From the NCBI GenBank assembly GCA_017509755.1, contig JAFWOY010000001.1, forward strand, positions 62,001-126,000: a stretch of DNA of 64,000 bases. The letters are read 5' to 3'. Positions within the stretch are counted from its first letter, which is position 1. Each line of letters opens with the position of its first letter. This DNA is from Bacteroidales bacterium. Its GTDB lineage: Bacteria; Bacteroidota; Bacteroidia; Bacteroidales; UBA932. Position numbers and translations under genes: made by a program. Positions 58,261 to 64,000 of this stretch are shown one piece after another. Below the pieces are notes generated by a model. That model saw only the letters and a program-made list of their open reading frames with translations, was not told the DNA's origin and made no database searches.

Positions 58261-59697
58261 ATGAAAGAAAGCGAGAAAATCATAGAAGAGGTCACTTCGG
58301 GCGAGTACGAGCACGGGTTTGAGACGGTTGTGGAGCAGGACTTCATCCCGAAAGGCCTTAATGAAGATATTATCCGGCTGATTTCCAAAAAGAAAGAGGA
58401 GCCTCAGTGGCTGTTGGATTTCCGGTTGAAAGCGTTTCGGCAGTGGCAGAAGATGACGCTCCCGACCTGGGCGCATCTCGACATTCCGCCCATTGATTTC
58501 CAGGACATCGTGTACTACGCCGCCCCGAAGCGGCCGTCGGAGAAGAAGGAGATCGATCCGGAGATCGAAAAGACCTTCGACAAACTCGGCATTCCGCTCC
58601 ACGAGCGGGGCGTCCTCAGCGGGACGGCCGTGGATGCCGTTTTCGACAGCGTGTCGGTCAAGACGACCTTCAGTGAGACGCTGGCCGAGAAAGGCATCAT
58701 TTTCTGCTCTTTCTCCGAAGCCGTGAAGAACTATCCGCAACTCGTGCGGAAATACCTGGCCACCGTCGTCCCGTCCGCGGACAATTTCTACAGCGCGCTG
58801 AACAGCGCCGTCTTCAGCGACGGGTCGTTCTGCTATATCCCGAAAGGCGTCCGCTGTCCGATGGAGCTTTCGAGCTACTTCCGCATCAATGCCCGCGGCA
58901 CGGGCCAGTTCGAACGGACGCTCATCGTCGCCGATGAAGGGTCGTATCTGAGTTATCTGGAAGGCTGCACGGCGCCGATGCGCGACGAGTCGCAACTCCA
59001 TGCCGCCGTGGTCGAGATCATCGTGGAAAAAGACGCCGAGGTGAAATACTCCACAGTCCAGAACTGGTATCCGGGCGATGCCCAGGGCCGGGGCGGCATC
59101 TACAATTTCGTGACGAAGCGGGGCATCTGCAAAGGCAGTGGCAGCCGCCTTTTCTGGACACAAGTCGAAACGGGCAGCGCCATCACCTGGAAGTATCCGA
59201 GTACCATTCTCAAGGGAGACAATTCCCTGTCGGAATTCTACTCCGTGGCCGTGACGAACCATTTCCAGCAAGCCGATACCGGCACCAAGATGATCCACAT
59301 CGGCCGCAATACCACCAGCCGCATCGTGAGCAAGGGCATCTCGGCCGGCCGCAGCCAGAACAGTTACCGCGGCATGGTGAAGGTCCTGCCCGGCGCGGAA
59401 GGCGCCCGGAACCATTCGCAGTGCGACTCGCTCCTGTTGGGTGACAAATGCGGTGCCCACACCTTCCCCGTCATCGAGTCGGATAACCAAAGCGCCACCA
59501 TCGAGCACGAAGCCACCACGTCGAAGATCAGCGAAGACCAGCTCTTCTACTGCCGGCAGCGCGGCATCACCGAAGAAGACGCCGTCGGCCTGATCGTGAA
59601 CGGCTATGCCAAAGAAGTCCTGAACAAGCTGCCGATGGAATTTGCCGTCGAAGCCCAAAAATTGCTGCAAGTCTCCTTGGAGGGGAGCATCGGATGA
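58261..59697 (+). CDS. sufB: Fe-S cluster assembly protein SufB
   Basis: 478 residues, normal length. Scaffold subunit of the SufBCD complex. Family landmarks: [19 protein letters not shown], the long beta-helix core ([39 protein letters not shown]), [20 protein letters not shown] and the C-terminal [20 protein letters not shown]. It leads the operon. Its stop overlaps the pnuC start by ATGA, so an unrelated transporter is coupled between sufB and sufC. Confidence 0.97.
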   Translation: MKESEKIIEEVTSGEYEHGFETVVEQDFIPKGLNEDIIRLISKKKEEPQWLLDFRLKAFRQWQKMTLPTWAHLDIPPIDFQDIVYYAAPKRPSEKKEIDPEIEKTFDKLGIPLHERGVLSGTAVDAVFDSVSVKTTFSETLAEKGIIFCSFSEAVKNYPQLVRKYLATVVPSADNFYSALNSAVFSDGSFCYIPKGVRCPMELSSYFRINARGTGQFERTLIVADEGSYLSYLEGCTAPMRDESQLHAAVVEIIVEKDAEVKYSTVQNWYPGDAQGRGGIYNFVTKRGICKGSGSRLFWTQVETGSAITWKYPSTILKGDNSLSEFYSVAVTNHFQQADTGTKMIHIGRNTTSRIVSKGISAGRSQNSYRGMVKVLPGAEGARNHSQCDSLLLGDKCGAHTFPVIESDNQSATIEHEATTSKISEDQLFYCRQRGITEEDAVGLIVNGYAKEVLNKLPMEFAVEAQKLLQVSLEGSIG

Positions 59698-60284
59698 CAT
59701 TCAGTTGGATTGACCTCATCAGTTCGCTGCTGGGCCTGACCTGCGTATTCCTGGCGGGCCGGGGCAGCAAATACAATTTCTGGGTGGGCTATCTCTACAC
59801 CGCCGCCCTCTTTTTCCTGTTCCTCCAGAAAAACCTGCTGGCCTCGCTGCTCCTGCAGCCAGTGTCGCTGGGCATCAATATCCTGGGCCACTACCGCTGG
59901 ACCCATCCCAAGGCCGGCGAAGTGAGTTCGGAAAAGACGGGGGAATTGAAAGTCTCGATGCTCAACTGGTATGAGCGCGTCCTGACGGTCGCGATCGTGC
60001 TGGTGGTGGCCGCCCTCTGGGGCTGGCTGCTGCAGCGGCTTTTCCCGGCCGACCCACATCCCTATCTGGATTCCTGCGTCACCATCCTGATCCTCGTGGC
60101 CCAGTTCCTCAGCGCCCAGAAGAAATGGGACTGCTGGGTGGCCTGGATTATCGTCAATATCACCCAATTGATCCTGCACCTGTCGGTCGGCAACATCTTC
60201 ATGCCGATTGTCAGCGCGCTTTACCTTGTCAACAGTATCATCTCCCTGTACAACTGGGAGAAAATGTATAGGAGAAAAGCCTGA
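59694..60284 (+). CDS. pnuC: PnuC-family vitamin-precursor transporter
   Basis: 196 residues with about seven hydrophobic segments ([53 protein letters not shown]), ending in a basic cytoplasmic tail. This matches the PnuC fold, which takes up nicotinamide riboside. Relatives PnuT and PnuX carry thiamine and riboflavin. The ThiL-like gene two positions upstream makes thiamine conceivable here. The gene is inserted between sufB and sufC with a 4-bp overlap before and a 1-bp overlap after, so it must be expressed with the Fe-S machinery. Confidence 0.88.
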   Translation: MTFSWIDLISSLLGLTCVFLAGRGSKYNFWVGYLYTAALFFLFLQKNLLASLLLQPVSLGINILGHYRWTHPKAGEVSSEKTGELKVSMLNWYERVLTVAIVLVVAALWGWLLQRLFPADPHPYLDSCVTILILVAQFLSAQKKWDCWVAWIIVNITQLILHLSVGNIFMPIVSALYLVNSIISLYNWEKMYRRKA

Positions 60285-61042
60285 TGAATACGCTGCTTCA
60301 AATCGAAAACCTGCATGCTTCGGTCGGTGAAAAAGAGATTCTCCGGGGAATCAACCTGGAAATCAAGGCGGGCGAAGTCCACGCCATCATGGGCCCCAAC
60401 GGCTCCGGCAAGAGTACCCTCTCCGCGGTGCTGGCGGGCCGCGACACGTTTACCGTGACAGAAGGGTCCGTCACTTATGACGGGCGCGACTTGCTGAGCC
60501 TCACCCCGGAAGCGCGTGCCTGGGCCGGCATTTTCCTGGGATTCCAATATCCCGTGGAGATTCCCGGCGTGAGCAATGTCAACTTCATGAAGGCCGCTGT
60601 CAACGAGCAGCGCAAGCAGCGGGGCCTCGAACCCCTGGGTGCCGCCCAGTTCCTGAAACTGATGCGCGAGAAGATGGCTTATGTGGAAATGGACAGCAGT
60701 TTCTCCGGCCGCGGCGTGAACGTGGGCTTCTCAGGGGGCGAGAAGAAACGCAATGAGATTTTCCAGATGGCGATGCTCGAACCGCGCCTGGCCATCCTCG
60801 ACGAGACCGACTCCGGCCTCGACGTAGATGCCTTGCGTATCGTGGCTTCGGGGGTCAACAAGCTGAAACGCCCGGACAATGCCTTCATCGTCATCACGCA
60901 CTACCAGCGCCTCCTCGACTACATCGTGCCTGACGTGATCCATGTCCTCTACAAAGGCCGCATCATCAAGACCGCCGGCAAAGAGTTGGCGCTCGAAATA
61001 GAAAAGAAAGGCTACGACTGGCTCATCCATGAAAGCGAATAA
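60284..61042 (+). CDS. sufC: Fe-S cluster assembly ATPase SufC
   Basis: 252 residues. ABC-type ATPase of SufBCD. Walker A GPNGSGKSTL at about 37-46, signature FSGGEKKRNEI, Walker B LAILDETDSGLDVDAL (the SufC-specific DETDSG) and the switch His in VITHYQR. Coupled to pnuC by a one-base overlap (TGATG) and to sufD by a 14-bp overlap. Confidence 0.97.
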   Translation: MNTLLQIENLHASVGEKEILRGINLEIKAGEVHAIMGPNGSGKSTLSAVLAGRDTFTVTEGSVTYDGRDLLSLTPEARAWAGIFLGFQYPVEIPGVSNVNFMKAAVNEQRKQRGLEPLGAAQFLKLMREKMAYVEMDSSFSGRGVNVGFSGGEKKRNEIFQMAMLEPRLAILDETDSGLDVDALRIVASGVNKLKRPDNAFIVITHYQRLLDYIVPDVIHVLYKGRIIKTAGKELALEIEKKGYDWLIHESE

Positions 61043-62033
61043 CCTCATCTTCGCCCCCGCGCTCAAGCAGGAATTCCGCTGCCGCGTCCCGCTCAAGGAT
61101 GCCCGGCAGGTATTCCTGGTCAACGGCACGGTGCAGGGCGCCGGCGCCCCGCTGGCTTTCCGGCTGGAAGAAGGCGAGCAACTGCCCCAGATGCTGCAGC
61201 TTATCGCCATCCGCAGTGCCGAAGGGCCGCAGGATCTTTCTTTCTCCGAGTCCTTCCATTTCAGTCGCGGAAGCGCAGGCCGGATCATCCTCTGCGCCCA
61301 CACTTTCTCGCTCGACCCTTTCAAGACTGTGGAGCATACGAAGATTACGCTGGAAGAAGACGCCCACGCCGAATTCGTCGTCATGCAAAACGAACACAAC
61401 CAGGCCGACCACGAAACGTTCTACGAGATTACGCTGGCAGCCGGTGCAACGCTCGACATGGTGTTCCTTTCGCTGCATGGCGGCATCATCCGCAACCACA
61501 TCGAAGCCCGGCTTCAGGGAGAACACGCTTCCTGCAATCTCAGCGGCCTCTACCTGACCGATGGAGACCAGCGGATGGACTACGATATCCGGCTTACCCA
61601 CGAAATTCCGGGTTGCCATAGCAACCAGATATTCAAAGGGATTCTCGACGACCGCGGCCTGGCGCATTTCGACGGCCTGATCCGGGTTGTCCCTGACGCG
61701 CAGAAGACGGAGGCCTACCAGGCCAACCACAACCTGCTGGTCAGCGACACGGCCAAGGCCTATACCCGGCCGCAACTGGAGATCTATGCCGATGATGTGA
61801 AATGCAGCCACGGCGCGACCATCGGACGGCTCAATCCGGACGAACTCTTCTACATGCGGACACGCGGCATCCCGGTAACCGAAGCCCGCGTCCTGCAGCA
61901 GATGGCTTTCTGCAACGAGGTCGTGGACAAGATTACATCCCCTGAACTGCGCGAACGGATGCAGGTTTTGGTGGAGAAACGCCTGCGTGGCGAGTTTTCT
62001 CGTTGTCAAAACTGCTCTAAAAATTGTTGTTAG
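61029..62033 (+). CDS. sufD: Fe-S cluster assembly protein SufD, short form
   Basis: 334 residues, about 100 shorter than typical SufD; the missing part is the N-terminal helical domain. The beta-helix core and C-terminal region are intact (YADDVKCSHGATIGRLNPDE, FYMRTRGIPVTEARVLQQM). It ends in a cysteine-rich tail, RCQNCSKNCC, with four Cys in the last eight residues, unusual for a scaffold subunit and perhaps metal-binding. No sufS follows; the operon ends at a terminator about 105 bp downstream. Confidence 0.92.
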   Translation: MKANNLIFAPALKQEFRCRVPLKDARQVFLVNGTVQGAGAPLAFRLEEGEQLPQMLQLIAIRSAEGPQDLSFSESFHFSRGSAGRIILCAHTFSLDPFKTVEHTKITLEEDAHAEFVVMQNEHNQADHETFYEITLAAGATLDMVFLSLHGGIIRNHIEARLQGEHASCNLSGLYLTDGDQRMDYDIRLTHEIPGCHSNQIFKGILDDRGLAHFDGLIRVVPDAQKTEAYQANHNLLVSDTAKAYTRPQLEIYADDVKCSHGATIGRLNPDELFYMRTRGIPVTEARVLQQMAFCNEVVDKITSPELRERMQVLVEKRLRGEFSRCQNCSKNCC

Positions 62034-62139
62034 GTCGAAAATCGGCCCCTACCCCGCAAAAAAACACTTTTTGCAACGCAACATTTGATCCCCGTCCCGC
62101 ATCTATTAATCGGTTTAGGTTTTAGTATATTATCATTCG

Positions 62140-62173
62140 AAAGGGTGGTCTTCGGGAGAAAGGCCGCCCTTTT
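62140..62173 (+). terminator. terminator after the suf operon
   Basis: Stem AAAGGGTGGTC (62140-62150) pairs with GGCCGCCCTTT (62162-62172), including two G-U pairs, with an 11-nt loop and a T-run at the end. A second small hairpin, GCAAAAA/TTTTTGC at 62056-62074, lies upstream. The 62034-62139 stretch shows no gene. Confidence 0.7.
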
Positions 62174-62202
62174 GTCTTGCTGACCTCCGGCCTCCAGCTC
62201 CG

Positions 62203-62300
62203 CCGAATGGACATACGGCAGCACTTACGTCTCCCTTTTTTCCGCCGCCGAATTGACGCACCTCCCCCGAATTGATGCTCCTCAGCACTTATATCTCCCT
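62203..62300. repeat. two degenerate direct repeats, about 64 bp period
   Basis: CAGCACTTACGTCTCCCT (62219-62236) recurs as CAGCACTTATATCTCCCT (62283-62300), each preceded by a CCGAAT-type segment; CCGAATTGA also occurs twice (62245-62253, 62267-62275). No coding potential was recognised. The tract continues as a pyrimidine-rich stretch to about 62440 with further worn repeats (GCTTGTCC at 62307 and 62348). Confidence 0.6.
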
Positions 62301-62315
62301 ATCTCCGCTTGTCCA

Positions 62316-63806
62316 CTAGTCCCTTTGCCTCCTCACATCCCCCGACGGCTTGTCCGTTTGTCCCTCAGTCTCTTCGCCATTCTCCATTCGCCCTTCGCCA
62401 TCGTTTTCGCTCGCCCTCTTGTATCTTCGTCCGCTCGTCCGGCCGCCAAACTGGCGCACGCGGATCCCTGTTAGGCGCCGCTCAGGGGCCGGTTGCCGTG
62501 CGCCACAGCCCGATTTCGGCCCTTGGCGCACAGTCACCAGCCCCACACAGCCATCAGCGGCCGATTCCCGTGCGCCAGTTTGGCGAAATTTGCTTATTCG
62601 CCATAAAATATGCATCTTTGTTGCGGACAAATTATCCGAAGTCATCGCATCTGGTGGCGGGAGTGTGAGGCGTGAGAGTAAATGATGCGACAAGAATTCT
62701 TTCATATTTGCGCCAACGGCGCCGATGTCCGGAATTTCATCCTTACAAAAAAGGACTATTTTTGCTGCTTTCAACCTGATTGGCGTGTGTGCTGCCAACA
62801 CGGGTGTTATTGCGGTGTGTATCTGGATCCTGACGGCGTTTTCGGACTCACCCCAGAACTTTTTTATCTTGAGATGTTGCTTCAACCACTTGAAGAACAG
62901 CTCAATCTGCCATCGGTTATGGTACAGTTCTGAAACCATCATTGGACTGATATCCAATGCGTTAGTAAAGAATATGAATTTCGCTGCTGCTCTTCGTCCC
63001 AGTAGGTGATCCCAGTAGGTGATGCGCCTGATCTTCTCTGGATACTTGAATCGGGTCTGCTCGCTGTTCATATACCCGATGGCATCTGAGAGTATGCCGG
63101 AACCAGGAGGGAAACGTCTCTTCCACTTCAATGGCTTGAAGTCATTGTTCTTCTTGCCTCTGACGATGAAGTAGGCTCCGATGACATTGATCCTGAACAA
63201 ACGCTGGAAGTCATTGTAACCCCGGTCAAAGATGTAGAACGAGTCCTCTTCATATGGAATGACATCCATGGCATTCATGTCATTGACCCTCGCTTCCGTG
63301 ATATGGAAGATTGTCGGAATCGAAGTCTCAAGGTCTTACAGCGTGTGTACTTTGACACCTCCTTTTCGTTGATTCTTCCGGAAGATGGCCCATTTGAAGG
63401 TCTCCAGGCATAGCTCGATAGTCGTTGAATCAAAGGCATATACGTCGCCTCCAAGTTTGAAGATGTCGGTTGCCCGACACTTACGTGCGGCTGCTACGAT
63501 GTGATACGCAAACTGTTCAAAGATGTGGTAATCCCGCCTGTTATTCGCATCCGCGAGAGTGCTTCTGGACACAGACTTTCCGAAGCCGAGACGGTAAGCC
63601 TTATCTTCCAGAGCTTGTGTTGCAAACAGTACATCTCGTAGACTTTCGCGATTTGACAGTTGCCCATACATCAAGACAGCGAGCTGATTATGGCAGGTGA
63701 AGTTTTTGACATATTTATCGCCTTCGTACTTTCTTACCTGGTAGTTGAAGAGATTGCGGTCAAGGAAGTCTAAAAGCTGAGAGTAAACCAATTTTCCATT
63801 ACCCAT
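62316..63806 (-). pseudogene. IS4-type (DUF4372-like) transposase with in-frame stop
   Basis: The first part (63806 to 63336) starts MGNGKLVYSQLLDFLDRNLF, contains VYAFDSTTIELCL (first catalytic Asp) and ends at VKVHTL with a TAA at 63336-63338. The same frame continues directly as DLETSIPTIFHITEARVND, then YIFDRGYNDF and NRWQIELFFKWLKQHLKIKKFWG with the catalytic Asp and Glu regions. A single nonsense change, at a site where relatives have Tyr, therefore breaks the gene. After about 62800 (IQIHTAI) the sequence no longer looks like the family; the frame stays open to 62316, past the likely end of the element. GC content is lower than in the surroundings. Confidence 0.8.
62444..62585. repeat. 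142-bp palindromic (MITE-like) element
   Basis: A perfect 17-bp terminal inverted repeat (62444-62460 and 62569-62585; GCCAAACTGGCGCACG and complement) flanks a segment with two more inverted copies of TGGCGCAC (62498-62505, 62524-62531). The inner half is itself duplicated: 62482-62505 and 62554-62577 match at 20 of 24 positions, 72 bp apart. No ORF is credible. A non-autonomous mobile element or an intergenic palindromic repeat family is the best guess. Confidence 0.6.
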
Positions 63807-63921
63807 GTGCCATCCTACGTTAGTCTGGCAAAGATAATTTCTAATCGGTTGACTCCAAAAACCTTTGTAATTACCTAACTTTCAATATTTTCAAAGAACT
63901 ATTTTGAGTTTTTACCGGACA
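62726..63921. mobile_element. IS4-like insertion sequence (degraded)
   Basis: Boundaries are estimated from TGTCCGG at 62726-62732 and its complement CCGGACA at 63915-63921, the only matching short inverted ends around the transposase. This gives about 1.2 kb, a normal size. Flanking target duplications are not recognisable, and the C-terminal end of the transposase is unresolved, so the left end in particular is tentative. Confidence 0.5.
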
Positions 63922-63925
63922 CTAG

Positions 63926-64000
63926 GGGGGATACATCACAGAAGTGGAATGGAAACCGAACCATAGGCCCAGAAAATTACTCGATTACCTGACCCCTTTG
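63926..64000 (+). pseudogene. probable IS30-type transposase remnant at right edge
   Basis: From 63926 one frame is open to the window edge and reads TEVEWKPNHRPRKLLDYLTPL, resembling the C-terminal NxRPRKxLxxxTPxEVF motif of IS30-family transposases/integrases. It begins directly after the presumed IS4-type element end, with no start codon, so it is a 5'-truncated piece. The window ends inside it. Short, hence only moderately sure. Confidence 0.4.

Noticed and set aside
62034..62139. A tRNA or small RNA gene after sufD.
   Set aside because: The AT-rich stretch has only a short hairpin and a terminator; no cloverleaf or T-loop GTTCRA could be made out.
62445..62584. Integron attC site (GCCAAAC ... 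GTTTGGC ends, an internal GTTAGGC).
   Set aside because: Each end deviates from RYYYAAC/GTTRRRY at one position, the internal GTTAGGC has no partner at the right distance, and no integrase or cassette genes are seen.
62444..62585. CRISPR array.
   Set aside because: Only two imperfect copies of a 24-bp segment, no uniform spacers and no cas genes in the window.
62682..62933. A small plus-strand ORF starting MMRQEFFHICANG.
   Set aside because: Most of it lies antisense within the IS4-type transposase and it has no recognisable domain.

Overview
The window looks like chromosomal DNA of a moderately GC-rich member of the Bacteroidales. Four things support this. There is a SusC/SusD pair together with the Bacteroidetes families DUF4249, DUF6057 and DUF5106. 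Intergenic gaps repeatedly carry the Bacteroidetes -7 promoter element TAnnTTTG. Shine-Dalgarno sequences are scarce. Many exported proteins end their signal peptide in AQ or in a lipobox. Species cannot be read from the sequence; a gut or rumen habitat is an inference from the glycan-degradation genes. No rRNA, tRNA or CRISPR array was seen.

Layout: (1) 1-5558, minus strand: a tightly coupled outer-membrane operon (small exported protein, TonB-dependent receptor, DUF4249 lipoprotein, MG2-like protein cut by the left edge). (2) 5696-10277: carbamate kinase, ornithine carbamoyltransferase, an exported coiled-coil protein, a small barrel protein and, convergent to them, ornithine aminotransferase. 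(3) 10323-29751: housekeeping genes (MATE transporter, rsgA, polyprenyl synthase, U32 peptidase, S41 protease, rdgB, recO, phosphodiester glycosidase, rnr, gpmI, dnaE, groEL/groES, DUF5106 lipoprotein, ispE), mostly in divergent or tail-to-tail pairs with recognisable promoters and terminators. (4) 29924-39031: a six-gene coupled operon with two copies of a DUF6057 membrane protein plus CxxCH-containing beta-propeller lipoprotein, a beta-helix carbohydrate-binding lipoprotein between them, and a XylR-type regulator at the end. (5) 39112-57247: a glycan-utilisation locus (TIM-barrel lipoprotein, ROK kinase, GH2 of the exo-glucosaminidase type, histidine phosphatase, SusC, SusD, GH9, DUF5009 acyltransferase-like protein, double metallophosphoesterase, GHL10-like lipoprotein). 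(6) 57274-62033: a ThiL-like protein lacking its metal motifs, then sufB-pnuC-sufC-sufD. (7) 62034-64000: a gene-poor stretch with repeats, a MITE-like palindrome, an IS4-type element with a broken transposase, and at the right edge a probable IS30-type remnant.

The most interesting signal is regulatory. The promoters of regions 4 and 5 carry the same pair of about 13-bp half-sites (ACGCAAATTGAGT-like), spaced 21 bp apart in both, with the second half-site starting 35 bp before the -7 element in both. This predicts that the XylR/AraC-type regulator at 37871-39031 controls both its own operon and the glycan locus, and so ties the poorly understood DUF6057/heme-propeller module to glycan sensing or uptake.
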